A stretch of DNA of 64,000 nt, from contig JAKLPS010000027.1 of assembly GCA_022013695.1 (NCBI GenBank), positions 60,716-124,715 on the forward strand, read 5' to 3'. Below the pieces are notes generated by a model that was given only the letters and a program-made list of their open reading frames with translations, ran no database searches and was not told the origin of the DNA. Shown piece after piece: positions 17,640 to 26,737 of this stretch. Source of the stretch: Weeksellaceae bacterium. GTDB lineage: Bacteria; Bacteroidota; Bacteroidia; Flavobacteriales; Weeksellaceae. The stretch's first letter is position 1. Every line of letters starts with the position of its first letter. The position numbers were made by a program, and so were the translations under genes.

Positions 17640-17837
17640 TCACAAAAAAGCGTCTAACTCAATGCCGTCGCCTCCTGCAGAATAAGGGCTCCGCTTGGAA
17701 TTGCCGAATAAAAGATGATGATCGGAATAGTCGCTGTTGTATATTCTTTTTTTAAAATATTTCCTTGCCAGTAAAACGCTCAGGATAGCAGCTGTCCCGA
17801 CGATGCCTGCAAAAATTATTTCGACGTTTCTCTTCAT
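17640..17837 (-). CDS. Small single-pass membrane protein, unknown function
   Basis: I do not recognise this 65-residue protein. It has one hydrophobic helix (IIFAGIVGTAAILSVLLA, residues about 6-23) followed by a basic patch (RKYFKKR) and a polar, Gly/Ser/Asp-rich tail. That suggests a cytoplasmic tail under the positive-inside rule. The track starts at 17909, but the first 24 residues are low quality and ATG 17837 opens directly onto the helix. A clear terminator follows it, which supports a real gene. Prophage-like or toxin functions cannot be excluded. Confidence 0.55.
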   Translation of the reverse strand: MKRNVEIIFAGIVGTAAILSVLLARKYFKKRIYNSDYSDHHLLFGNSKRSPYSAGGDGIELDAFL

Positions 17838-17976
17838 ATTAGCAGATAATTTTAAATTTTGGAAAGCAAAAGCTGTTCCTTTTTTGGAAGAAAAGGTCAA
17901 TCTTATCAAAAATTTAAGATTCCAAGTGCTCTTTTTACAGTTCAGCCCTATTTTTTAACAATTCGGTCATATATAA

Positions 17977-18007
17977 TTGCTTAGCGATTGTGCTTGTCCT
18001 AATTTTG
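17977..18007 (+). promoter_or_regulatory. TTG-N20-TAATTTTG promoter of the LytS/LytTR operon
   Basis: A -33 TTG at 17977 and a perfect -7 TAATTTTG at 18000, 20 bases apart, match the Bacteroidota housekeeping promoter well. The start codon at 18025 leaves a leader of about 12 bases. Confidence 0.65.
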
Positions 18008-18024
18008 AACTCAGAAATTAAAAA

Positions 18025-19347
18025 ATGAAAAGAAAAACGTTCATCACCATATTATGGATATCGCTTGGCACTGGCATATTCTTTTTTACGCTCTTTAATG
18101 ATGACAAATCGTTTAAGAATCTGTTCTTATATATTCTGAATTCTTTCATTTATTCATTTGTTTTAACCTTCGGAAATACAATTGTTAATGATTTGCTAAA
18201 CAAAAAATATTCTTGGATAGAACAAACAAAACAAAGGACGATCTATGGTGTATTAGCGATGATTGTGACCAATGTGGTGTTGATTTTCTTTTGTAACTAT
18301 TTGGTTTTTGTGATCATAAATGGAATGCCTAAAGAATATTTCTTCTCTGAAAAAATGAATTTTACCAATTGGTTTATTCTTAATGTCGCTTTTCTCATCT
18401 CCGCTATTTTGCATGCCAAAGGCTTTATGGTGGAACTGAAAAAAAACACAAAAAAGGAAGTCGTAGAACAGAAACTGATAGCAAAATCTGCCAACGCCCA
18501 GTTCGAGTCTCTCAAAAATCAACTGGATCCGCATTTTCTTTTTAATTCTTTAAATGTCTTATCAGCTTTGATTGATGAAAATCCTGATCAGGCTCAGAAA
18601 TTCACTTCCTCGATGTCGAAAATTTACAGGTACGTTTTGGAGCAGAAAGATAAAGAATTGGTAACCATCGAAGACGAAATAGAATTTGCAAAAACCTATT
18701 GTAATCTTCTGAAAACCAGGTTCGAAGACAGCGTCGAGTTCACTTTTGATATCCAGCCCGATGATCGGCAGAAGTTCGTGGTTCCCCTCTCTCTGCAATT
18801 ATTATTGGAAAACTGCATCAAACATAATTTGGCCACCTCGTCAAAACCTTTGCACATCCGCATCTTTACCGAAGAAAAATTCCTCTGCATCGAGAATAAT
18901 CTTCAGCCGAGAGAGCAAATCAAAGAAAGCGCCGGAATCGGCTTGGCCAACATCGTTCAGCGGTACGCACTTCTTACGAAAGACCATGTTTATATAGAAA
19001 AATCAGATCAACTTTTTAAAGTAAAAATCCCAATATTAACACAAAAAACATCTCAAACAATGACAACTTACACCCCACAATCTACAGAAAACGTCGCTTA
19101 TGAAAGAGCGGTAAAAAGAGTAAAAGAACTGAAGGGTTTCTACGGAAACTTAATCTCATATTGCATTATTATTCCTTTTTTGGTAATCATCAATCTACTC
19201 ACATCTCCAAGAGAAATTTGGTTTTACTGGCCAATGCTGGGATGGGGAATTGGACTTCTCGCGCACGGAATGAGCGTTTTTGCCATTGGAAAAAATTGGG
19301 AAGAAAAAGAAATACAAAAAATACTTAACAGAGAAAATCAAAAATAG
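18025..19347 (+). CDS. LytS-type sensor histidine kinase with C-terminal 2TM domain
   Basis: A 440-residue kinase. Four hydrophobic segments lie in residues 1-140, a coiled stretch to about 165, then the His_kinase domain with NQLDPHFLFNSLNVLSAL (the phospho-acceptor His) and an ATPase with LLLENCIKHN (N box) and GIGLANIVQRY (G box). Unusually, residues about 346-440 form a separate 2TM domain after the ATPase. An in-frame ATG at 19060 (MTTYTPQ) sits exactly where independent 2TM proteins start, so an internal start is possible. It leads an operon with two 2TM genes and a LytTR regulator. The signal is unknown. Confidence 0.88.
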   Translation: MKRKTFITILWISLGTGIFFFTLFNDDKSFKNLFLYILNSFIYSFVLTFGNTIVNDLLNKKYSWIEQTKQRTIYGVLAMIVTNVVLIFFCNYLVFVIINGMPKEYFFSEKMNFTNWFILNVAFLISAILHAKGFMVELKKNTKKEVVEQKLIAKSANAQFESLKNQLDPHFLFNSLNVLSALIDENPDQAQKFTSSMSKIYRYVLEQKDKELVTIEDEIEFAKTYCNLLKTRFEDSVEFTFDIQPDDRQKFVVPLSLQLLLENCIKHNLATSSKPLHIRIFTEEKFLCIENNLQPREQIKESAGIGLANIVQRYALLTKDHVYIEKSDQLFKVKIPILTQKTSQTMTTYTPQSTENVAYERAVKRVKELKGFYGNLISYCIIIPFLVIINLLTSPREIWFYWPMLGWGIGLLAHGMSVFAIGKNWEEKEIQKILNRENQK

Positions 19348-19349
19348 TC

Positions 19350-19646
19350 ATGGAAAATAAAAACGAACAATTGCGCTACGAATTAGCTGCAGAAAGAGTG
19401 AAAAAAATCAGAAAATTCTATACCGGAATGCTGGTTTTTGCGATCGTCTTTGGATTTGTTTATGGCATTCGATTCTACAAACACGGATTTCCCCAAAATC
19501 TTGGAGAGATGCATGTTTCCTGGATTTTTATCATCTGGGGTTTGATACTTGCGATAAAAGGAGTAAAATTATTTTTCTTCAATTCGGATTGGGAAAAAGA
19601 TATGATCAATAAAGAAATCAAAAAACAAAACAATGGAAATTATTAA
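19350..19646 (+). CDS. 2TM domain protein (first)
   Basis: A 98-residue protein consisting of one 2TM domain. The N-terminal YELAAERVKKIRKFYTG is the charged lead-in, followed by two hydrophobic helices (about residues 25-42 and 58-75) and the closing FNSDWEKDMI, equivalent to GKNWEE in its neighbours. It starts 2 bases after the kinase stop and overlaps the next gene by 14 bases. It is paralogous to the kinase's C-terminal domain. It probably modulates the kinase in the membrane; this is inference from linkage only. Confidence 0.8.
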   Translation: MENKNEQLRYELAAERVKKIRKFYTGMLVFAIVFGFVYGIRFYKHGFPQNLGEMHVSWIFIIWGLILAIKGVKLFFFNSDWEKDMINKEIKKQNNGNY

Positions 19647-19935
19647 TAATCAAAATGATATCAGATATCAGGAAGCGGTAAAAAAAGTTAAAAAACTGAA
19701 AGGTTTTTATACCCATTTCACGATTTATGTACTTGTAAATCTGTTGATCGTATTTATCAATATCCAAAATCTAAAACCCGGTGAAAGCTATTTTAAACCA
19801 GAAAATTTCATCACCTTGTTCTTCTGGGGAATCGGCTTACTCGCTCACGGGTTGGGCGTTTTCTGTCCAAGTTATTTTTTAGGAAAAGATTGGGAAGAGC
19901 GAAAGACCAAAGAACTAATGGAAAAATATAGATAA
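19633..19935 (+). CDS. 2TM domain protein (second)
   Basis: A 100-residue 2TM protein: RYQEAVKKVKKLKGFYTHF, two hydrophobic helices, the WGIGLLAHGLGVF loop and GKDWEERK end. The WGIGLLAHG block is almost identical to that in the kinase's C-terminus, so the two share recent ancestry. It begins inside the previous gene (14-base overlap) and ends 38 bases before the response regulator gene. Confidence 0.82.
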   Translation: MEIINNQNDIRYQEAVKKVKKLKGFYTHFTIYVLVNLLIVFINIQNLKPGESYFKPENFITLFFWGIGLLAHGLGVFCPSYFLGKDWEERKTKELMEKYR

Positions 19936-19973
19936 ATAAAAATTTTTGTATTATTGAATGAGTTTTAAAAAAA

Positions 19974-20720
19974 ATGATAAGAACGATCATCATAGAAGAC
20001 GAAAAACCGGCAGTTAGACGACTTGAAAAATTATTACGTTTGTTTGCTGATTTAGAAGTAGTTGCAAGCCTCAATTCTGTGGACGAAGCCGTCTCATGGT
20101 TTCAGAAAAATGAACATCCCCAACTGATTTTTTCGGACATCGTTTTGGGCGACGGATTGTCGTTTGATATCTTCGAGCAAGTTTCTACAAAGGCTTTTAT
20201 CATTTATACGACAGCTTTTGACCAATATACTTTGAAGGCCTTCAAGCTCAACAGCATCGATTATCTTTTGAAACCCATTGAACAAGAAGACTTGGCAAAA
20301 GCTATCGAAAAATATAAATCGTTCTTACCAGAAGAAGGCAGTGTTAATTCACAGGAAATCAGGCAAATCGTGAAAAAAGAGCGTGCAACGCTTTCGAGGA
20401 TTTTGGTGAAAATTGGTTATAATTTGAAAGTGGTTTCCATCAATGAAGTCAGTTGTTTCTACAGCGAAAATAAAATCGTCTATCTCCAAACCAAAGAGCG
20501 CGTTTTTCCTACAGATTTCACTTTGGACGAATTGGAAAATGTTCTTGAAGAAAGTAAGTTTTTCCGCGTCAACAGGCAGTTTATCATCAGTTCAGATTAT
20601 ATCAAAAATATCCATACTTCACCAAATTATAAAGTTGATCTGGCGTTTCAGCCCGACGAAGAAATTACAGTTAGCCGCGAGCGCGTGAAGGATTTTAAGG
20701 AGTGGTTGGCAGGAAACTGA
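19974..20720 (+). CDS. LytTR-family response regulator
   Basis: A 248-residue regulator. The receiver domain (about 1-120) has the acidic pair in IIIEDEKPA, the phospho-acceptor Asp in FSDIVLGDG, a Thr/Ser switch in YTTAFDQY and the conserved LKP. The LytTR DNA-binding domain (about 145-248) shows FYSENKIVYL and FFRVNRQFIIS. It is the cognate regulator of the kinase at 18025 and ends the operon before a strong terminator. LytTR proteins bind tandem direct repeats; none was identified nearby. Confidence 0.92.
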   Translation: MIRTIIIEDEKPAVRRLEKLLRLFADLEVVASLNSVDEAVSWFQKNEHPQLIFSDIVLGDGLSFDIFEQVSTKAFIIYTTAFDQYTLKAFKLNSIDYLLKPIEQEDLAKAIEKYKSFLPEEGSVNSQEIRQIVKKERATLSRILVKIGYNLKVVSINEVSCFYSENKIVYLQTKERVFPTDFTLDELENVLEESKFFRVNRQFIISSDYIKNIHTSPNYKVDLAFQPDEEITVSRERVKDFKEWLAGN

Positions 20721-20726
20721 AAAATT

Positions 20727-20760
20727 AAACAGGCTTCAGAAAGTTTCCCGAAGCCTGTTT
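20727..20760. terminator. Terminator between LytTR operon and mnmA
   Basis: The 11-bp stem AAACAGGCTTC / GAAGCCTGTTT with a 12-base loop lies between convergent genes and can serve both. Confidence 0.85.
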
Positions 20761-20782
20761 GATTATTGATCTTAATGTATTT

Positions 20783-21970
20783 TTAGGCGATCACGCCACT
20801 TCCGATCAACTCATCATCCAGATACCAAGCTGCAAACTGCCCTTCAGCAATCGCAGATTGAGGATTTTCAAATTCAATATAAAATCCATTTTCGAATTGA
20901 TGAATCGTTGCTTTTTCCAAAGTTTGACGGTATCTGATTCTTGCCAAAACTTTCATAGATTCGCCGTTTTCCAATTTCAAATCTTCGCGAACCCAATGCC
21001 GTTCAGCGTTTTCGATCTTCAAAGCTTTTCGGAACAGTCCGGGGAAATTTTTCCCTTCGCCTACGAAGATGATGTTGTTTTCCATTTCTCGGCAGATGAT
21101 GAAACAAGATTCCTTGTGACCACCGATTCCCAAGCCTTTGCTTTGACCAATCGTGAAAAACTGCGCTCCTTGATGCTTGCCAATCACCTTTCCGTCCTCT
21201 TTTTTATACTTGATTTTGGTCGAAAGATATTCTAATTCTTCCAACTTTGAAGAGAAAGTTGGTGTTTCTTTATGGAACTCAGGAAAATCATTGAAGATTT
21301 CTACAATTTCACCTTCTTTCGGAATCAGCTGTTGCTGAAGAAAAGTTGGCAAACTCACTTTCCCGATGAAGCAAAGCCCCTGAGAATCTTTCTTATCCGC
21401 CGTTACCAATCCAATTTCTTTTGCAATTTTGCGAACTTCCGGCTTCGTCAATTCTCCGATTGGGAAAAGCGCTTTGGAGAGTTGATCTTGGCTTAGCTGA
21501 CAAAGGAAATAACTTTGGTCTTTGTTATGATCCTTCCCTGCCAAAAGATGAAAAATTTCTTTTCCGTTTTCATCAAAAGTAGAAGTTACGCGCGCATAAT
21601 GTCCGGTCGCAACTTTCTCAGCCCCAAGCGATAAGGCCGTTTTCATAAACACATCGAATTTCACCTCGCGGTTGCAGAGGATATCGGGATTCGGCGTTCT
21701 GCCGCGCTGATATTCATCAAACATATAATCTACGATGCGCTCTTTGTAGAGCTCGCTCATATCGATGACTTGAAAAGGAATTCCTAATTTTTGTGCAACG
21801 AGAAGTGCATCATTGCTATCTTCGATCCAAGGGCATTCATCTTCCAATGTGACCGATGCATCGTTCCAGTTACGCATAAAAAGGGCAATGACTTCGTGAC
21901 CTTGCTGCTGCAAAAGATAAGCGGCCACGCTGGAATCTACGCCTCCGGAGAGGCCAACAACTATTTTCAT
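20783..21970 (-). CDS. mnmA: tRNA-specific 2-thiouridylase MnmA
   Basis: A 395-residue ATP-dependent thiolase for U34 of Lys, Glu and Gln tRNAs. The PP-loop [12 protein letters not shown] is at residues 5-16. The catalytic pair is likely the Cys in DECPWIED (about 67) and the Cys in SQGLCFIG (about 205). The ATGHYARV and [11 protein letters not shown] blocks are intact. The length is slightly above the usual 360-370 because of an insertion near residues 230-260. It is monocistronic, convergent with the LytTR operon. Confidence 0.96.
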   Translation of the reverse strand: MKIVVGLSGGVDSSVAAYLLQQQGHEVIALFMRNWNDASVTLEDECPWIEDSNDALLVAQKLGIPFQVIDMSELYKERIVDYMFDEYQRGRTPNPDILCNREVKFDVFMKTALSLGAEKVATGHYARVTSTFDENGKEIFHLLAGKDHNKDQSYFLCQLSQDQLSKALFPIGELTKPEVRKIAKEIGLVTADKKDSQGLCFIGKVSLPTFLQQQLIPKEGEIVEIFNDFPEFHKETPTFSSKLEELEYLSTKIKYKKEDGKVIGKHQGAQFFTIGQSKGLGIGGHKESCFIICREMENNIIFVGEGKNFPGLFRKALKIENAERHWVREDLKLENGESMKVLARIRYRQTLEKATIHQFENGFYIEFENPQSAIAEGQFAAWYLDDELIGSGVIA

Positions 21971-22087
21971 TTTGGTTCAATTTTACGAAACTCTTGACGG
22001 GAGTTCTTAGTTTGAGATGGCAAAAATACGATTAAAACTTTCTGCGGGAAAATCTAATGACCCATATTGAAAAAAAGCGATGAAAAA

Positions 22088-22113
22088 AAAGACCACCGTC
22101 GTGCGTGGTCTTT
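22088..22113 (-). terminator. Terminator of clpC
   Basis: On the minus strand AAAGACCAC / GTGGTCTTT forms a 9-bp stem followed by more T. It lies 26 bases after the clpC stop codon. Confidence 0.85.
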
Positions 22114-22138
22114 AGTTTAGAATTTATCAATGAAGTAA

Positions 22139-24658
22139 TTAAACGATTTGCTCTTCTTTTGCTGTTTCGCCTTCTAAACCATCTTTGGCCTCGTTCACTT
22201 TCAGAATTACAGTTTCGCCTTCGCCAAACTGTCTGTTGACCAGCATTTCCGCTAATAAGTCTTCGATGTATTTCTGAATAGCGCGTTTCAGAGGTCTGGC
22301 TCCGAAATCTTTGTCCCAGCCTTTTTCTGAGATGAAATCTTTGGCATCTTCCGTCAATTCGACTTTGTAGCCCAATTTTTCCAATCTATTGTAAAGTTTA
22401 GACAATTCCAAATCGATGATGCGTTTGATGTCTTCCTGTTGCAGAGAATTGAAGATCACAATATCATCAATCCTGTTCAAGAATTCTGGAGCAAAGGCTT
22501 TTTTCAAAGCGCTTTCTATGGTTGCTCTAGCTCTGGCATCGGTATTCGTTTTCTTAGCATTGGTTCCGAAACCGACGCCGTCTCCGAAGTCCTTGAGATC
22601 TCGGGTTCCGATGTTGGAGGTCAGAATAATAATTGTATTTCTAAAATCAATTTTCCTTCCCAAAGAATCTGTCACGAAACCTTCATCCAAAATCTGCAAC
22701 AAGATATTGAAAACATCCGGATGCGCTTTCTCGATTTCATCAAGAAGTACAACGGCATACGGTTTTCTGCGAACGGCTTCGGTCAACTGGCCGCCTTCTT
22801 CGTATCCCACGTATCCCGGAGGCGCACCAACCAATCTGGAAACGGCGAATTTCTCCATATACTCGCTCATATCGATTCGGATCAAAGATTCATCGGAATC
22901 AAATAATTCGCGTGCCAACACTTTGGCCAACTCTGTTTTTCCAACGCCTGTTGTGCCCAGGAAAATAAAGGTTCCGATCGGGCGATTTGGATCTTTCAGC
23001 CCGGCTCTGTTTCTTTGGATGGCCTTCACTACTTTTTTCACGGCATCTTGCTGTCCTATGACTCTTCCGTTCAGTTTTTCATCCATCTGAGCCAGTTTGT
23101 CGAGTTCATTTTTACCCACTTTGGTTACAGGAACGCCGCTCATCATTGATACAACTTCTGCAACACTTTCCTCGGTCACTTCTTCTTTCTTCTCTTTGAC
23201 GTCTTTGTCCCATTTTTCTTGCGCAAGATTCAGTTCTATTTGGAGCCTTTCTTCCTCGTCTTTCAATTTTCTGGCTTCGAGGTAATCCTGAGCTTTTACA
23301 GCTTGTTGTTTTAGCTCTTTCACTTCTTCAATTCGTGCTTCATGCTCGATGATTTCGGAAGGCACTTTCATATTTTTGATGTAAACTCTGGAGCCGGCTT
23401 CGTCCATCGCATCGATAGCTTTGTCTGGCAGGAAGCGATCTGTGATGTATCTTGAAGTCAAATTTACACAAGCTTGGATCGCCTCATCGGTGTAATGCAC
23501 GTTGTGGTGATCTTCGTATTTGTCTTTGATCTGATGCAGGATCTGAATCGTTTCGTCCACGGTAGTAGGCTCCACCATCACTTTCTGGAATCTTCTTTCC
23601 AAAGCACCATCCTTCTCGATGTATTGTCGGTATTCGTCAAGGGTTGTTGCGCCAATGCACTGGATCTCTCCTCTTGCCAATGCCGGTTTGAACATATTGG
23701 AGGCGTCCAAACTTCCTGTAGAACTTCCTGCACCAACGATGGTGTGAAGCTCATCGATGAAGAGAATGACGTCGCGGTTCTTTTCCAATTCCGTCATAAT
23801 TGCTTTCATTCTTTCTTCGAATTGTCCACGATATTTGGTGCCGGCAACCAAGCTGGCGAGATCCAAGGTAATGACTCGTTTTCCATAAAGAACCCTGGAA
23901 ACTTTCTTCTGCTGAATTCTCAAAGCCAAGCCTTCTGCGATGGCAGATTTACCAACGCCCGGCTCTCCGATCAAGAGCGGATTATTTTTTTTCCTTCTTG
24001 ATAAGATTTGAGAAACCCTTTCGATTTCTTTTTCACGACCGATTACAGGATCCAGTTTTCCATCTCTTGCAAGAGACGTCAAATCTCTCCCGAAATTGTC
24101 TAAAGTCGGCGTTTTACTTTTCTGCGAACCAAGATTTCCAGCCGGTTTTTTCATCTGGCTGTATGGTTCTTCTTTTTCCTCATCGTCGTCGTAGGCACTA
24201 TTTTGTGGTAGCTGGTCGGTGTTTTTCAGCATCGTTCTATATTCTTTTTGCACAGCGTCATAATCAATATCATAAGCTTGAAGAATATTGGCTGTAGGAT
24301 CTTCCTCTTTGTACAGGATACCCAGCAGAAGGTGGACGGTGTTGATATCAGAAGATTGGTATTGGCGACACTCCAACTCTGATCTTTTCACGGCCTGATC
24401 TGCCATTTTTGTAAAAGAAATACTTCCCATATTGGCAGTAAAGGGATTGGAATTTACGGCACTCAAGGTTTCTATTTTTCTTTTGATCTGGGTAAGATCT
24501 GCGTTGAGGCTTTGAAGGATCTCTTTTGCAGAATTTTCAGTTTTGATCATTCCTAAGAGAAAGTGTTCTGTGTTCAGAAATTCACTCTGCAAACGCCTTG
24601 CTTCATTTTTGCTTTGCTTGAACACGTGGCTCAAATCGTCTGAAAATTTATAATCCAT
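22139..24658 (-). CDS. clpC: ATP-dependent Clp protease ATP-binding subunit ClpC
   Basis: An 839-residue Hsp100 unfoldase. A double Clp N-domain covers about 1-145. The first AAA+ module has [13 protein letters not shown] (Walker A, about 230) and the second [13 protein letters not shown] (about 570). The short middle domain carries a UVR-like [12 protein letters not shown], which separates ClpC from ClpB. A VGF tripeptide in the second module (DGVGFGTN) fits the loop that docks onto ClpP. No clpP or ctsR/mcsB gene is nearby. It degrades misfolded proteins together with ClpP. Confidence 0.93.
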   Translation of the reverse strand: MDYKFSDDLSHVFKQSKNEARRLQSEFLNTEHFLLGMIKTENSAKEILQSLNADLTQIKRKIETLSAVNSNPFTANMGSISFTKMADQAVKRSELECRQYQSSDINTVHLLLGILYKEEDPTANILQAYDIDYDAVQKEYRTMLKNTDQLPQNSAYDDDEEKEEPYSQMKKPAGNLGSQKSKTPTLDNFGRDLTSLARDGKLDPVIGREKEIERVSQILSRRKKNNPLLIGEPGVGKSAIAEGLALRIQQKKVSRVLYGKRVITLDLASLVAGTKYRGQFEERMKAIMTELEKNRDVILFIDELHTIVGAGSSTGSLDASNMFKPALARGEIQCIGATTLDEYRQYIEKDGALERRFQKVMVEPTTVDETIQILHQIKDKYEDHHNVHYTDEAIQACVNLTSRYITDRFLPDKAIDAMDEAGSRVYIKNMKVPSEIIEHEARIEEVKELKQQAVKAQDYLEARKLKDEEERLQIELNLAQEKWDKDVKEKKEEVTEESVAEVVSMMSGVPVTKVGKNELDKLAQMDEKLNGRVIGQQDAVKKVVKAIQRNRAGLKDPNRPIGTFIFLGTTGVGKTELAKVLARELFDSDESLIRIDMSEYMEKFAVSRLVGAPPGYVGYEEGGQLTEAVRRKPYAVVLLDEIEKAHPDVFNILLQILDEGFVTDSLGRKIDFRNTIIILTSNIGTRDLKDFGDGVGFGTNAKKTNTDARARATIESALKKAFAPEFLNRIDDIVIFNSLQQEDIKRIIDLELSKLYNRLEKLGYKVELTEDAKDFISEKGWDKDFGARPLKRAIQKYIEDLLAEMLVNRQFGEGETVILKVNEAKDGLEGETAKEEQIV

Positions 24659-24774
24659 AATTAAAAATTATACACTAAGTTATGTTTTTTATGATAAATC
24701 CTACAATTTTTATTGTAAAATTCAAATATTTGTTTGCAAATAGATTGCCATCAGAAAAAAATGGACTTTATGAC

Positions 24775-24803
24775 TTGATTTTTTTAAAAATTGTTTAGGT
24801 TTG
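24775..24803 (+). promoter_or_regulatory. TTG-N18-TAGGTTTG promoter
   Basis: A TTG at 24775 and a perfect -7 TAGGTTTG at 24796 with 18 bases between, 21 bases before ATG 24825. It drives the small membrane protein and the GT4 gene. Confidence 0.6.
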
Positions 24804-24824
24804 TAAGCCTCAAAAAAAAAATTA

Positions 24825-25040
24825 ATGGAGAATTGGTCAGAGTACGTAGGCTATCTAGCTTCGGCTTTTGTTGTAGTAAGTTTCTTATTGAAAAACATTA
24901 CCACCCTGCGAACTGTAAATTTGTTGGGATGCATTTGTTTCGTCATCTACGGTGTTTATAGCGGAATGCTTTTTCCTATCATTATCCCAAATGCCATTCT
25001 GGCGGTGATTCAGGGGTATCATATCATAAAAAAGGACTAA
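24825..25040 (+). CDS. Small three-helix membrane protein (YgjV/SemiSWEET-like)
   Basis: A 71-residue, almost wholly hydrophobic protein with three helices (about 6-22, 28-45, 47-64). The pattern YVGYLASAFVVVSFLLKN-LRTVNLLG-CFVIYGVYSG resembles the repeat unit of YgjV proteins or SemiSWEET transporters, which form dimers of three-helix units. YgjV itself is about twice as long. Homologues are often mislabelled in databases, as I recall, so transferred names should be treated with care. It is separated from the following glycosyltransferase gene by one base. Confidence 0.65.
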   Translation: MENWSEYVGYLASAFVVVSFLLKNITTLRTVNLLGCICFVIYGVYSGMLFPIIIPNAILAVIQGYHIIKKD

Positions 25041-25041
25041 A

Positions 25042-26148
25042 ATGAAAGTCGTCGTGAGTGTTTTTAATAATTTATATACCGATCAGCGCGTGGAGAAGGT
25101 GTGTAAAACATTATCAGACAACGGCTACGAACTTGTTCTCATCGGCTGCAACTGGCTGGGATCGCCCGAAATGAAGCGGCCTTACCCTTTTTTGAGGATT
25201 GAATTGAAATCTAAAAAACTGCGTTTTGCATACATAGAATTTCAAAGAAAACTTTACAAAGAACTGCTCAAAAAGGCTGACAATAAGACCATTTTGCTGA
25301 CCAACGATTTAGAGACTTTAATGCCAAATTATCTAATTTCCAGAAAACTAAACATTCCTCTTATCTTCGACAGTCACGAGATTTTTACGGAGATGCCCAC
25401 CGTGCAGGGACGCTGGGTAAAGCACGTTTGGAAAAGAATAGAAAAGACTTTTGTCCCGAAAATTAAAAGAATGATGACGGCCAGTGATTCCTACGCCCAA
25501 TGGTTCGCAAAAGAATATAACATCAATAAACCTTTGGTAATAAGCAACTTGCCTAGAAAAATAGTTTTCAGCGGAATCAGTGAGAATTCAAAAAAAGTTA
25601 TTTTGTACCAAGGCTGGCTCAACTATTCCCGCGGAATAGACAAAGCAATCCTGGCTATGAAATTCATCGAAAATGCAGAGCTGTGGATTGCAGGAACAGG
25701 TCCTCTGGAAGATGAATTTCGGAAATTGGCTAAAAGAACCGGAATCGGAGATCGAGTAAAATTTCTTGGAAAACTCGCTCCCGAAGATTTGCGAAAAATC
25801 ACGCCCAAAGCAGATGTAGGACTGAGCATCGAGGAAAACAACGGCCTGAGCTATTATTATTCTTTGCCCAACAAAGTTTCAGATTACATCCAGTCGCGCG
25901 TCCCCGTGGTTGTCTCCAACTTTCCCGAAATGGCGAATATTGTACAGACTTTTGGAGTTGGAGAAATCATAGAAAACCACTCGCCCGAGCATCTTGCCGA
26001 AAAAATAAATGTCGTTCTGCAAAATGGTAAAGCCTTTTATCTTCATAACCTGAACGTCGCTTCGGAAGAACTGTGCTGGGAAAATGAAGAAGACAAACTG
26101 CTGAAACTTTTTAGCGACGCGAGAACAGAATTGGAACGCCGGCGATAA
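25042..26148 (+). CDS. GT4-type glycosyltransferase
   Basis: A 368-residue GT-B retaining glycosyltransferase. The N-terminal half has the DSHEIFTEMP acceptor-side block. The C-terminal half contains the Glycos_transf_1 motifs ILYQGWLNYSRGIDKAI, WIAGTGPLEDEFR, VKFLGKLAPEDLRKI and SIEENNGLSYYYSLPNKVSDYI, the latter covering the E-x7-E region. It probably adds a sugar to a surface glycan; donor and acceptor are not readable. It is co-transcribed with the small membrane protein. Confidence 0.85.
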   Translation: MKVVVSVFNNLYTDQRVEKVCKTLSDNGYELVLIGCNWLGSPEMKRPYPFLRIELKSKKLRFAYIEFQRKLYKELLKKADNKTILLTNDLETLMPNYLISRKLNIPLIFDSHEIFTEMPTVQGRWVKHVWKRIEKTFVPKIKRMMTASDSYAQWFAKEYNINKPLVISNLPRKIVFSGISENSKKVILYQGWLNYSRGIDKAILAMKFIENAELWIAGTGPLEDEFRKLAKRTGIGDRVKFLGKLAPEDLRKITPKADVGLSIEENNGLSYYYSLPNKVSDYIQSRVPVVVSNFPEMANIVQTFGVGEIIENHSPEHLAEKINVVLQNGKAFYLHNLNVASEELCWENEEDKLLKLFSDARTELERRR

Positions 26149-26212
26149 CTTTTTATTTTAACAGTTCGTCCAAAAATTGCATCATTTTTGCTTCAAGTAA
26201 GGTTCTAAAACA

Positions 26213-26737
26213 ATGAAAATGAAATTTTTGATATTAGTATTCAGTTCAGCCTTGATGACGATAAGCTGCAGAAGTCAAACTTATTTGGATCCGGCAACAT
26301 TAAGTTCTGCCGTAGAAAAAAAGGAATTCAATTTCAACGCCACGAAAGCCTTCCCGATGGGCGGCGATGTGATCGGTATTCTCAATTCGATGCCTAATGC
26401 TTCTGCAGGTAGAATTTTGAATCTGGATCCAGGCTATGGTTTTAATCTTAAAAAAGATTTATTAAGCGTGTCGCTTCCCTATTTCGGGCGGGCTTACAAC
26501 AGCAATCCTGCCGATGCCAGCAAGGGAGGAATCCGCTTCGAGTCGAAAGAATTTTCTATCAAGGAATCTAAAACCAAAAAAGGTAATCCGCTTTTGGTTA
26601 TTACCCCAAAAGATCAGCAGACATCCTACACACTTAATCTCGAAATTTTCAAGAATGGAAGCGCATTTCTATCCGTGAGCTCTAATGACAGGCAACCAAT
26701 CAGTTACGACGGCAACATCTCTATTGACACACACTAA
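26213..26737 (+). CDS. DUF4251 lipoprotein
   Basis: A 174-residue protein. The signal sequence ends in LMTISC, a lipobox with Cys at about residue 19. The mature part has the DUF4251 blocks: FNATKAFPMGGD, LPYFGRAYNSNPADASKGGIRF and DQQTSYTLNLEIFKNGSAFLSVSSNDRQPISYDG. This family is restricted largely to Bacteroidota; function is unknown. Its last codons overlap the stop of meaB on the opposite strand by 4 bases. Confidence 0.88.
   Translation: MKMKFLILVFSSALMTISCRSQTYLDPATLSSAVEKKEFNFNATKAFPMGGDVIGILNSMPNASAGRILNLDPGYGFNLKKDLLSVSLPYFGRAYNSNPADASKGGIRFESKEFSIKESKTKKGNPLLVITPKDQQTSYTLNLEIFKNGSAFLSVSSNDRQPISYDGNISIDTH

Noticed and set aside
22416-23090. Long antisense ORF (224 aa) in clpC
   Set aside because: It lies wholly within clpC on the other strand, has Ser/Phe-rich shadow composition and no domain.
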